Origin: Gemmatimonadetes bacterium 13_1_20CM_4_69_16 | Lineage (GTDB): Bacteria > Gemmatimonadota > Gemmatimonadetes > Gemmatimonadales > GWC2-71-9 | Assembly: GCA_001919865.1 (NCBI GenBank) | Contig: MNIR01000075.1 | Span: 1-44,012 of the forward strand | Direction: 5' to 3' | Length of the DNA: 44,012 bases | Shown: piece after piece, positions 36,636 through 44,012 of the stretch | How positions within the stretch are numbered: the first letter of the stretch is position 1 | Layout of the letters: the number at the start of each line of letters is the position of its first letter | The notes under the pieces: model-generated | What the model was told of the DNA's origin: nothing | Databases searched by the model: none | The model's input: only the letters and a program-made list of their open reading frames with translations | Made by a program: the position numbers and the translations under genes

Positions 36636-36651
36636 CGCTGCAAATCCACCG

Positions 36652-37056
36652 CTAACGGCGCGCCACCCGTAGCTCTGCCCATTCCACCTCACGAGCCTCG
36701 ACAACATCTCGGACCTGGCGCTCCCGGTTGGTCAAGTCCGACGCCCCGGTCTTGACCTCGAGGAACACGATGCGACGCAGCTGACCGTCGGCCAGGCCGT
36801 CGAACACGACGAGGTCCACCGGCGTGCCAAGAAAGCGAGCGTCCTTCGGGTTATAGCGGAACTCGGGGAGGTACGGGACCACTTGCTCGTGGACCTTCCC
36901 GACCGTAACGGCCTGGCTGCGCTGCACCGCATCCTCGCGTATGGTGGCCGTGTAACGCGCTTTCCAGATCAGGACGTACACCCAGGCGAGCAGCAGCCCG
37001 ATCGCGATGCCCACGCACAGCGCGAACAGGTCGGGTGGCACGGCGGACGCGCGCAA
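36652..37056 (-). CDS. Holliday junction resolvase-like endonuclease (Endonuc_Holl family)
   Basis: The 134-residue product has an N-terminal membrane segment (LFALCVGIAIGLLLAWVYVLIW), then REDAVQRSQAVTVGKVHEQVVPYLPEF, YNPKDARFLGTPVDLVVFDGL and IVFLEVKTGASDLTNRERQV. The D..(x)..EVKTG pattern is that of PD-(D/E)XK nucleases. The family is annotated by resemblance to resolvases; few members are tested. TTG 37056 or GTG 37041 may be the start. Confidence 0.8.
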   Translation of the reverse strand: MRASAVPPDLFALCVGIAIGLLLAWVYVLIWKARYTATIREDAVQRSQAVTVGKVHEQVVPYLPEFRYNPKDARFLGTPVDLVVFDGLADGQLRRIVFLEVKTGASDLTNRERQVRDVVEAREVEWAELRVARR

Positions 37057-37063
37057 CGCGCCG

Positions 37064-37717
37064 CTACGTCGGCTGCTGCACCGTGCGCAGATAGGGCTTC
37101 TGCGTCTTGAAGCCCTGCGGGTACTTCTTTCGGGCGTCCTCGTCCGAGACGGAGGTCGGGATGATCACGTCCTGGCCGGGCTTCCAGTTCACCGGCGTCG
37201 CCACGGTGTGTTTCGCGGTGAGCTGCACCGAGTCGAGCAGCCGCAGTACCTCGTCGAAGTTGCGGCCGGTGCTCATGGGATAGACGATCATCGCTTTGAC
37301 CTTCTTGTCCGGGCCGATCACGAACACCGAGCGGACCGTCGCATTCTCCACCGCCGTGCGCTTGCCGCCGCTCGCGTTCGGATGGATCATGTCGTACAGC
37401 TTGGCCACGTTCAGGTCGGCGTCGCCGATCAGCGGATAGTTCACCGCGTGGCCCTGCGTCTCCTTGATGTCGCTGACCCACCGGGCGTGGTCACTCACCG
37501 GGTCGGCGCTGAGGCCGACGATCTTGGTGTTGCGCCGCTCGAACTCGGGCTTGAGACGCGCCATGTAGCCCAGCTCCGTGGTGCACACCGGGGTGAAGTC
37601 CTTGGGGTGCGAGAACAGGATCGCCCATTTGTCGCCGATCCACTCGTGAAAGTGGATGGTGCCCTCGGTCGTTTCGGCGGTGAAGTCGGGGGCCTCGTCG
37701 CCAATGCGGATCGCCAT
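37064..37717 (-). CDS. 1-Cys peroxiredoxin (Prx6 type)
   Basis: The 217-residue enzyme has the peroxidatic Cys at 45 in HPKDFTPVCTTELG, a middle with GLSADPVSDHARWVSDI and the Prx6-type C-terminal arm (VATPVNWKPGQDVIIPTSVSDEDA, YLRTVQQP). It reduces hydrogen and organic peroxides. AAGGAGG lies seven bases before the ATG, one of the best ribosome-binding sites in the window. It ends seven bases before the start of the nuclease gene. Confidence 0.95.
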   Translation of the reverse strand: MAIRIGDEAPDFTAETTEGTIHFHEWIGDKWAILFSHPKDFTPVCTTELGYMARLKPEFERRNTKIVGLSADPVSDHARWVSDIKETQGHAVNYPLIGDADLNVAKLYDMIHPNASGGKRTAVENATVRSVFVIGPDKKVKAMIVYPMSTGRNFDEVLRLLDSVQLTAKHTVATPVNWKPGQDVIIPTSVSDEDARKKYPQGFKTQKPYLRTVQQPT

Positions 37718-37771
37718 CGTCAACCTCCTTCGCCTGGTGTTACGCGGGTCGATACTCGCTTGTAAGCTGCG

Positions 37772-37812
37772 GGCCGGGGCGACCGCCTTCAAGGTCGGCC
37801 CCCGCCCCGGCC
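37772..37812 (-). terminator. stem-loop after the TMEM175-type gene
   Basis: A 10-base perfect stem, GGCCGGGGCG with CGCCCCGGCC, closes a 21-base region that can form an inner hairpin. It lies between the stop of the channel gene (37866) and the peroxiredoxin start. No clear U run follows. Confidence 0.45.
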
Positions 37813-37865
37813 TTATCTCCGTCGATCGTACTCGTGTGGACGGCCGCCGCGAAACCGTTCGCGCG

Positions 37866-38444
<579 letters not shown>

Positions 38445-38512
38445 CCCTTACCCCTTCGCCCGTCCTGGCCACCAGCGCCGCACGGTCCGACGGTACGCCT
38501 CGTACGCGCTAC

Positions 38513-39079
38513 TCACGTCGCATCGAACCCGGCGTAGTCCCCCCGCTGGTACACGTTTCCCTTGTACTCCTGGTCGGCGTGGATCCCGACCTTGGAGGTG
38601 TAGTACGCTCGCACCGTCCACCCCTTGAGATCCTGGAAGAAATGCTCGGCGGGAGTCTTGGGGTCGTGCTCCCCCGCCGCCATCCGCGTGAGCACCGCGA
38701 CCCGTTGATCGGCGGAAGCTTGCAGGAACGCCTGCCCGTTGTTGAGCTCCTTCGACAGCGCCTCCACCGCCGCGAGCCCCGAGCGCCACTTGGTCTGCTG
38801 CTCGGGCTCGGCCGAGTCGGACAAACGGAAATCGATGTAGGCGGCCACGCCGGCGGCGCGCGCGCCGGGGGAATGGGCGTCCGCCGGGATGATCAGCTCC
38901 GCCAGCTCATCGAGCAGGGCGAGCTCCGGCGCGGTGAAAAACTTGGAGACGGCCTGGAGCGCCGGCGGCGCCGCCGCGGGGCCCAGCTTGACCAGCGGAG
39001 CGGCGAGTGCCGCTGCGGTCACCTCGAGCATCTCGCGGCGCGAGAGCGACTCGCCCTCCGGATGGGTCGCGTCGGTCAT
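38513..39079 (-). CDS. gluconate 2-dehydrogenase subunit 3-like protein, Tat-type signal
   Basis: The 188-residue product has a twin-arginine start (LSRREMLEVTAAALAAPLVKL), then FFTAPELALLDELAELIIPADAHSPGARAAGVAAYIDF, typical of the small subunit that escorts GMC dehydrogenases to the periplasm. It overlaps the GMC gene by four bases and is upstream of nothing else. Confidence 0.88.
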   Translation of the reverse strand: MTDATHPEGESLSRREMLEVTAAALAAPLVKLGPAAAPPALQAVSKFFTAPELALLDELAELIIPADAHSPGARAAGVAAYIDFRLSDSAEPEQQTKWRSGLAAVEALSKELNNGQAFLQASADQRVAVLTRMAAGEHDPKTPAEHFFQDLKGWTVRAYYTSKVGIHADQEYKGNVYQRGDYAGFDAT

Positions 39080-40869
39080 ACGTTCCCTTTCTTGAATTCG
39101 TCCGCCAGATACTCACAAGAGCGCCACGCCAGAGCCATGATGGTCCAGGTGGGATTCTGACACGACGCGCTCACATGACTCGACCCGTCCACGACGAACA
39201 GGTTCTTCACGTCGTGGGACTGCTGGAACTGGTTGAGCACTGACGTCTTGGGGTCGCTGCCCATCCGCGCCGTGCCCAGCTCGTGAATGGACCACCCCTC
39301 GGTGAGCATCTTCTCGTCCGTCCCTATGACCTCGATCCCCGCCGCCTCGAGCATCTCGCGGCCCGCGACGACCATGTCCTCGCACATCTTGCGCTCGTTG
39401 TCGCCGAACTGATAATGGAAGCGCAGCGTGGGGATGCCCCACGCGTCTTTCGTGTCGGGATCGAGATCGACATAATTCTCGTAGCGCGACAGCACCTCGC
39501 CGAAGCCACCCATCCCGATGAACGCCCCGGCGTGGTCACGCACCTCTCTCTTGAATTGCGCGCCGAATCCCGGGGTCCCAAACGCATTCCCGGGGAAAAT
39601 TGAAAAGCCACCGCCCCCCTCGAAGCCGTAGCCGCGGACGAACCCCGGTTGCCGGTCCTTCAGGTTCCGGAACCGGGGGATGTAGAACCCCCCGGGGCGG
39701 CCGTCGTCGAGCGTGGACGGCTTGCCGACCAAGTCTTTCACGAGCCCCGTGACCCCGGGGCCCATCACGTGTTCGCAGAAGTTGTGACCCACGTGCCCGC
39801 TCGAGTTGCCGATCCCGTTGGGATGCTGCGGCGAGCGCGACAGGAGCAGCAGGCGGGCGGATTCGAGCGTGGACGCAGCCACGATCACGACCTTGGCCTT
39901 GGCTTCGTAGCTCTTGCGCGTCGCGCTGTCGAGGAAGGCGACCCCACGCGCCCGCCCCGTGTTCTTGTCGACCAGGACCTCGTGAGCGATGGAGTTGGGC
40001 CGCACCGTGAGGTTCCCGGTGTCCATGGCGGGGTAGATGAGCCCGGTGGGCGAGTCGAACGCGGCGTGGATGTCGCATCCGCCGGGCCGCCGGTCGCAGG
40101 CGCCGCGGCCATAGCACTTGCTGCGGTAGCGGTTGTGCTTCAAACCGTCGGTGGTGACGCCGGCGCGGTACGGCGTCAGGACGCGCCCCATTTTCTTCAG
40201 GCCCTCGCGCAGCTTCACCTCGCTGGACGTGAGCTTGTTGGGACGCTGGAACAGGCTGTCCGGCAGGTGCGGCAGGTTTTCCTTCACACCGGAGATGCCA
40301 AGGTAGAGATCGACCTTGTCGTAGTAGGGCTGGAGGTCCGCGTACGAAATCGGCCAGTCGTCGCCGTACCCGTCGTGCGTCTTCGCCTTGAAATCGTAGT
40401 CGGACAGACGCAGCGCCAGGCGGCCCCAGATGTTCGTCTTCCCCCCGAGCGCGCGAGCGCGCACCCAGGCGTACTTCGTGCCGGTGTAGGGGTGATCCTT
40501 CTCGTCGACCAGAATGTTCTTGACGTAGTCGGACCCGCCCCACCCGCCGACATAGGACATGACGTGCTTGGCCGTGCTGTTCTTCGCGTACGGTGGGGTC
40601 CGGATGGTGTACTCGTTGAACGAGAGAGAATGGTATCCCGGCGGCGCGTCCCCCCGGCGGGGGTGATCGTACGGCCACTGCATCGAGCGCAGCTCTTGCT
40701 CGATGGGCAGCTTCTTCCCCGCCTCGAGCATGAGCACCTTCAGACCGCGCGTCGTCAGGACGTGGGCGGCCATGCCGCCGGCCGCGCCCGAGCCCACGAC
40801 CACCGCGTCGTAGGTCTTGGATAGATCGACGTCCTGCTCGAGATGTGGGGCAACCCGAACCAGAGTCAT
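39076..40869 (-). CDS. GMC oxidoreductase, periplasmic sugar/alcohol dehydrogenase
   Basis: The 597-residue flavoprotein has the FAD motif VVVGSGAAGGMAAHVLTTRG (GxGxxG at 26-31), GGKTNIWGRLALRLSDYDF, and the C-terminal HELGTARMGSDPKTSVLNQF and VDGSSHVSASCQNPTWTIMAL with the catalytic His and Asn. No signal of its own is seen; it would ride out with the Tat-type subunit encoded just after it. The substrate may be a sugar (gluconate, glucose or glucoside 3-position), not fixed by sequence. Confidence 0.9.
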   Translation of the reverse strand: MTLVRVAPHLEQDVDLSKTYDAVVVGSGAAGGMAAHVLTTRGLKVLMLEAGKKLPIEQELRSMQWPYDHPRRGDAPPGYHSLSFNEYTIRTPPYAKNSTAKHVMSYVGGWGGSDYVKNILVDEKDHPYTGTKYAWVRARALGGKTNIWGRLALRLSDYDFKAKTHDGYGDDWPISYADLQPYYDKVDLYLGISGVKENLPHLPDSLFQRPNKLTSSEVKLREGLKKMGRVLTPYRAGVTTDGLKHNRYRSKCYGRGACDRRPGGCDIHAAFDSPTGLIYPAMDTGNLTVRPNSIAHEVLVDKNTGRARGVAFLDSATRKSYEAKAKVVIVAASTLESARLLLLSRSPQHPNGIGNSSGHVGHNFCEHVMGPGVTGLVKDLVGKPSTLDDGRPGGFYIPRFRNLKDRQPGFVRGYGFEGGGGFSIFPGNAFGTPGFGAQFKREVRDHAGAFIGMGGFGEVLSRYENYVDLDPDTKDAWGIPTLRFHYQFGDNERKMCEDMVVAGREMLEAAGIEVIGTDEKMLTEGWSIHELGTARMGSDPKTSVLNQFQQSHDVKNLFVVDGSSHVSASCQNPTWTIMALAWRSCEYLADEFKKGNV

Positions 40870-40967
40870 TGGGCCGTTCCTCGCTCCGTGGTACCGTGCC
40901 GGTGGGAATCGCGCTTAAGCTGCGGGCCGAACCTCCAGGACGCAACGGCTCCCGTCGGGGGGGGCGG

Positions 40968-41078
40968 TCAGGCTGCGATGTGTAACAGTCGCAGCAGCCA
41001 GTCGAGGAAGGCCCGCGGTATCGGCAGCAGTGTGAGCCCGACCGAGAAGACGAACCCGTTGTACACGGGGCGCCTCAA
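40968..41078 (-). CDS. putative 36-residue membrane peptide
   Basis: A TTG start (41076-41078) with GGGAG upstream leads to RRPVYNGFVFSVGLTLLPIP and a hydrophobic end (LDWLLRLLHIAA). It starts 15 bases after the stop of the 91-residue gene, so both may be one unit. The evidence is size, hydrophobicity and position only. Confidence 0.35.
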   Translation of the reverse strand: MRRPVYNGFVFSVGLTLLPIPRAFLDWLLRLLHIAA

Positions 41079-41093
41079 GAGCCGCGGCGCTCC

Positions 41094-41369
41094 CTAGCCC
41101 GGAATCCAGATCGACCTGGCGTCGATGAGCTGGGCCCGCCCCGGCAGCGGCAACGGATCGGGCGACATGGTAAAGAAGGCGAGCCCCTTGTAGGTCGTGA
41201 GATAGCGCCAGTGGATCCGGAAAAAGCCGCCCCGCGCGCACACCACGATCGGTTCGTCTTGCTGGTTCAGGATCCTCTGGAAGTTCGCGGGCTCGACCCG
41301 GACAACCACGCCCGAGGCCTTGATGGCCTGCGCGATTGCTGCAGCGTGCACAGCGGCGGACTCGGCCAT
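41094..41369 (-). CDS. conserved small hypothetical protein
   Basis: The 91-residue product has AAAIAQAIKASGVVVRVEPANF and YLTTYKGLAFFTMSPDPLPL, and ends LIDARSIWIPG. AGGAGG lies seven bases before the ATG. I recall similar short proteins in soil bacteria, without known function. No signal peptide or membrane segment is seen. Confidence 0.7.
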   Translation of the reverse strand: MAESAAVHAAAIAQAIKASGVVVRVEPANFQRILNQQDEPIVVCARGGFFRIHWRYLTTYKGLAFFTMSPDPLPLPGRAQLIDARSIWIPG

Positions 41370-41479
41370 GGCTCAGCCTCCTGCGGCTACGTCAGCGCGT
41401 GCGGCGCGCGCGATGGTGAGGCCCGCTAACCCGAGCCACAGAAACGCCGGTACGTTGGCGAAGAGGGAGTGGCTCTTGG

Positions 41480-42595
41480 CTACCGCGTGGTGTGCGGATC
41501 CCAGACCGCCACGCTGACCCGGGAGTCCGCGGTTCCGTAATACAGATACCAGCGCCCGTTGAATGGAACCAGCCCCTCCACGAACGTCGTTCCCTCCACG
41601 TACTGCCCGGTCCGCTCGTAGGCCTCGGTGGGCCTGATGAAGGGCTCGTCCGAGCGGGCAAGCAGCTTGACCGGATTTCGCGGGTCGTACAGCGCCTGCC
41701 CACCCGTGTAGATCCGGTGCGGCAGACGGGGATCACCGTACCGCTCGCTGTTTCCCGCATTGTACAGCACCAGGATTCCATGTTCGGTCATGAGGGCCGG
41801 CGGGCCAGCCTCGACCAGCCAGGAGTCGAAGTACCCCGGCCGAGGAGAGAGCACCTTCACCAGCTTCCCATTGGTGTCCTCGAGGGGCGTCCAGTCAGCG
41901 AGGTTGTCGGATGTCGCGATGAGAATATCGGGCACGTTGAAATACATCCAGTACTTCCCGTCCAGCCTGGTCGCGATCACGCGATTCCCGTCCACCCGGC
42001 TGAGGATCGCCCCGGACTTGGATTCCAGGTTGCGGTACTTCCCGTCGATCATCCTGGCGAACGCGGGACCGTGCTTATCCCAATGAATGAGATCGCGCGA
42101 GGTTGCAATCGCGAGCCGGGGGACGTCGCGGTTCCACTGCGTGTAGGTGAGCACGTACGTGCTGTCCTCCGCCTCGACGATGCGCGGATCCTCGACTCCC
42201 CCGGGCCACTCGAAGCTCGCCTGCGCGTCGTTGTCTGGGTACAAGACGGGCGCGCTGCGGCGAGTGAAGCGCAGCCCATCCGCACTTTCCGCCAGCCCGA
42301 TGCGCGAAGTGTGATGGCCGATTTTCATCTCACCGGTCGCATCTTCGGCGCGGTACAATACGGACACCTTGCCGTCTCTCACCACGGCAGCGGGGTTGAA
42401 GGTGGCGAACGCCTCCCAATAGACGATGCTGTCATTCATAGGTGAGCGGAACTGCGAAGTTCGACTCGGCGCGATCACCGGGTTCACCAGGGAGGGCTTT
42501 TCAAAGGGACCGAGCATCCCCCCCCGCCCCTGCCCGCCCGCCCGCTCCCCCGTCCAGCACGCGAGGCAGCACCCAACCAGGAGGGGTAGCCTCAT
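41480..42595 (-). CDS. exported GH130-like glycosidase/phosphorylase
   Basis: The 371-residue product starts MRLPLLVGCCLACWTGERAG, a signal with Cys residues that may act as a lipobox, and has a five-bladed propeller-type pattern: FNPAAVVRDGKVSVLYRAED, EWPGGVEDPRIVEAEDSTYVLTYTQW, and YFDSWLVEAGPPALMTEHGILVLYNAG. The GGVEDPR Asp fits the GH130 acid. Cytoplasmic members are phosphorylases; exported ones are often mannosidases. ATG 42595 overlaps the upstream small gene (ATGA). An 8-base C run (42518-42525) lies near the start of the mature chain. Confidence 0.82.
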   Translation of the reverse strand: MRLPLLVGCCLACWTGERAGGQGRGGMLGPFEKPSLVNPVIAPSRTSQFRSPMNDSIVYWEAFATFNPAAVVRDGKVSVLYRAEDATGEMKIGHHTSRIGLAESADGLRFTRRSAPVLYPDNDAQASFEWPGGVEDPRIVEAEDSTYVLTYTQWNRDVPRLAIATSRDLIHWDKHGPAFARMIDGKYRNLESKSGAILSRVDGNRVIATRLDGKYWMYFNVPDILIATSDNLADWTPLEDTNGKLVKVLSPRPGYFDSWLVEAGPPALMTEHGILVLYNAGNSERYGDPRLPHRIYTGGQALYDPRNPVKLLARSDEPFIRPTEAYERTGQYVEGTTFVEGLVPFNGRWYLYYGTADSRVSVAVWDPHTTR

Positions 42596-42897
42596 TCCCA
42601 AGGCAGCAGCCCCTGCCTCCGCAGCTCAGCGAGGGAGCCCTCGTCCAGGTAGTACCGGCCGCGCACCGGCTCGCGAATAACGCCTGTCCTAAGCAACTGG
42701 ATGAACGCGTCTTCGTCGGGACGGGAGCGGGCGTGAAACGACCGTGCAGTCTGCGGCGTGAGAGCCCTCGCTTCTCGAAACTGTCGCACGATGCGCTGGG
42801 CCGGGAGCGGCCACAGCGGAAGGGCCGCGAGGAAAGCCTGGAATCGCTCCGCCCAGGCACGAAGAACGGTTCGGAAGGATCTGAACGAGAAGAGCAT
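42592..42897 (-). CDS. small hypothetical protein
   Basis: The 101-residue product is basic and aromatic at the N-terminus (MLFSFRSFRTVLRAWAERFQ) and ends with EDAFIQLLRTGVIREPVRGRYYLDEGSLAELRR, like the winged part of a helix-turn-helix. It overlaps the GH130-like gene by four bases. The family is not recognised. Confidence 0.5.
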   Translation of the reverse strand: MLFSFRSFRTVLRAWAERFQAFLAALPLWPLPAQRIVRQFREARALTPQTARSFHARSRPDEDAFIQLLRTGVIREPVRGRYYLDEGSLAELRRQGLLPWE

Positions 42898-42975
42898 GGT
42901 TTGGGCTAGTCCCAGGCTTGTCTCGCGAGGACGGTCACGCGATCACAACCATCGGACATCCCCGAATCCCGCCCG

Positions 42976-43242
42976 CTAACGGAGGTACCGCACCGAGAAA
43001 CGAACCAGCAGAACAAGCCCAGCCGCGAGCACGGCCTCGATCGCCCCGACCAGGCCTGAGTTCCACACTGTGCGAAGCACGGCGACGTGGGCGGCTTGGA
43101 AGGCCAGCACGAGCCCGACCAACGCGCCTAGGCCAGCTCCCCAGAGCGCTGCCGCCAGCAGTGCGTGGTGCCACGGGCCGGACGCCCGGCGCGCCCCTAC
43201 CGCGACGCCCGCGACGAGGGGGAGAAGCAGCAGGAGGTTCAA
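42976..43242 (-). CDS. small membrane protein
   Basis: The 88-residue product has three hydrophobic segments (LLLLLPLVAGVAVG, ALLAAALWGAGLGALVGLVLAF, GAIEAVLAAGLVLLVRFSV). The TTG start at 43242 has a G-rich site about six bases upstream. Function unknown. Confidence 0.5.
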   Translation of the reverse strand: MNLLLLLPLVAGVAVGARRASGPWHHALLAAALWGAGLGALVGLVLAFQAAHVAVLRTVWNSGLVGAIEAVLAAGLVLLVRFSVRYLR

Positions 43243-43561
43243 GCACCGCCCCCTCTTGGTGTGGACCGAGTCGGCCTCTGGTCTCGTCGATGCCGCAGCA
43301 ACTGCGCGGGTCGCGGACGCAGACCGTCATCATGGATGTAGTCGGAAGGTACCGGTCGTACGCGCAAAAAACGAGCGCCGACGAGTCAGCCGTGCACTAA
43401 AGTGAGGCGCGATGTGCGTGGCGCCCGCGCATCGACTGCGCGCTTCCAACGCGGTCGCTCGTTGCCTCCCACGTCCTCCACGCGCCGGTCCAGAACTTGC
43501 TTTGCACAACGCAGTTAGCAGTCGCTTGGCACAGTCGGACTGCCTATCTCGGAGGACCCGT
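43243..43561. other. 319-base intergenic region with one stem-loop, no gene seen
   Basis: The region lies between the small membrane protein and the repeat lipoprotein, whose 5' ends face each other, so it should hold both promoters. A 9-base stem with one G-U pair and a 7-base loop is at 43410-43434 (CGATGTGCG with CGCGCATCG). GGAGG at 43551-43555 serves the lipoprotein. I see no convincing promoter boxes or RNA gene. Confidence 0.5.
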
Positions 43562-44012
43562 ATGTTACGAGCCGTTCGCCGCAGTCTACTCGCAGCAATG
43601 GCTGCGACCGTGGCGGTCGCACTTGCCTGTAATCGCGACGCCGAGAGCCCGCCGCCCGCCAGCCCCAACGCGTGGCTGACCGACATCGGCGGTCTCGTCG
43701 TCTCGACGGCCACTACCGGCTCCTCCATCGACCCCAACGGTTACGTCGTCGTCGTGGACAACACCCAGCGCCAGTCGATCGCCCCGAGCGGGGTCGTCGT
43801 CTTCACCGGGCTCGCGCCGGGTCAGCATACGGTCGCCCTCACGGACGTCGCGTCAAACTGCACGGTGAGCACGCCCCTGACGGTGATGGTGTCGCTGCTC
43901 GGGTCCGGCACGGCGGCGTTTCCCGTGAGCTGCGCGCCGGCCGGAGACCTCACCGTCTCGGCCAGCACCACCGGCTCCAACCTCGATCCCGACGGCTACA
44001 CCGTCACGCTCG
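43562..44012 (+). CDS. tandem-repeat lipoprotein, N-terminal part (runs off right edge)
   Basis: From the ATG at 43562, with GGAGG six bases upstream, the frame stays open to the window end. It has a lipoprotein signal (VALAC, Cys at residue 23), then repeats of about 85 residues: VVSTATTGSSIDPNGYVVVV starts near 43694 and TVSASTTGSNLDPDGYTVTL near 43949, each with a GLAPGQHTVAL-like centre and NCTV and a CAP end. Repeats of this kind are PEGA-like beta modules in surface proteins. Function unknown; the total repeat number is not visible. Confidence 0.75.
   Translation, partial: MLRAVRRSLLAAMAATVAVALACNRDAESPPPASPNAWLTDIGGLVVSTATTGSSIDPNGYVVVVDNTQRQSIAPSGVVVFTGLAPGQHTVALTDVASNCTVSTPLTVMVSLLGSGTAAFPVSCAPAGDLTVSASTTGSNLDPDGYTVTL

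Noticed and set aside
40915-41241. 108-codon minus-strand frame
   Set aside because: It overlaps the 91-residue gene, which has a strong ribosome-binding site, and its composition is shadow-like.
41373-41479. Peptide ending FANVPAFLWLGLAGLTIARA between the GH130-like gene and the 91-residue gene
   Set aside because: It has a hydrophobic segment but no ATG, GTG or TTG start in frame, so it is not called.
43330-43737. 135-codon minus-strand frame over the lipoprotein start
   Set aside because: The plus-strand lipoprotein has a signal, a ribosome-binding site and repeats; this frame has none.

Overview
The window is very GC-rich and densely coded, with nearly all genes on the minus strand. The mix of genes points to a Gram-negative, soil-type bacterium, most likely of the Gemmatimonadota. 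That is an inference from the Por/FlgD-like YPNPFNP sorting tail, the tandem-repeat lipoprotein at the right edge, the mannose-class PTS with HPr kinase, and several conserved small membrane proteins. It was not tested by any search. No rRNA, tRNA, CRISPR array or complete insertion sequence was seen.

Region 1 (1-10.1 kb, minus) starts at the left edge with the N-terminus of clpB and a small secreted protein made of a signal peptide and a sorting-type tail. The main unit is a vitamin B12 locus read from about 10.09 kb leftwards: a cobalamin riboswitch, then btuF, btuC, btuD, btuB, a DUF71 PP-loop ATPase and a beta-propeller lipoprotein, followed at close spacing by recO and selB. The propeller lipoprotein sits where it could act as a surface B12-capture protein like BtuG of Bacteroides.

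Region 2 (10.1-29.7 kb, minus) is one continuous gene train in which no gap between start at 29655 and stop at 11080 exceeds about 20 bases. In transcription order it holds fmdB-like, argS, a PfkB kinase, purM, an outer-membrane-type protein, ribD, ribE, ribBA, ribH, nusB, a GT4 glycosyltransferase, hpf, hprK, mannose-type EIIA/EIIB/EIIC/EIID, HPr, EI, metK, ahcY, a bifunctional nuclease and a membrane-anchored protein. It joins riboflavin synthesis, the SAM cycle and a complete phosphotransfer chain. The glycosyltransferase has a 10-base G tract near its start and may be phase-variable.

Region 3 (29.7-32.2 kb, minus) has a CBS-pair protein, a small lysine-rich protein, a fused YtkA/FixH-like and cytochrome c protein and two membrane proteins.

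Region 4 (32.3-42.9 kb) is an accessory carbohydrate and redox region. It has a plus-strand GH2 glycosidase fused to an aldose 1-epimerase, a convergent GH29 alpha-L-fucosidase sharing its stop codon region, a LysE-family remnant, a Holliday-resolvase-like endonuclease, a 1-Cys peroxiredoxin, a TMEM175-type channel, a GMC oxidoreductase with its Tat-type small subunit, two small proteins and a secreted GH130-like protein.

Region 5 (42.9-44 kb) has a small membrane protein, a 319-base intergenic stretch with a stem-loop, and the start of a plus-strand repeat lipoprotein that runs off the window.
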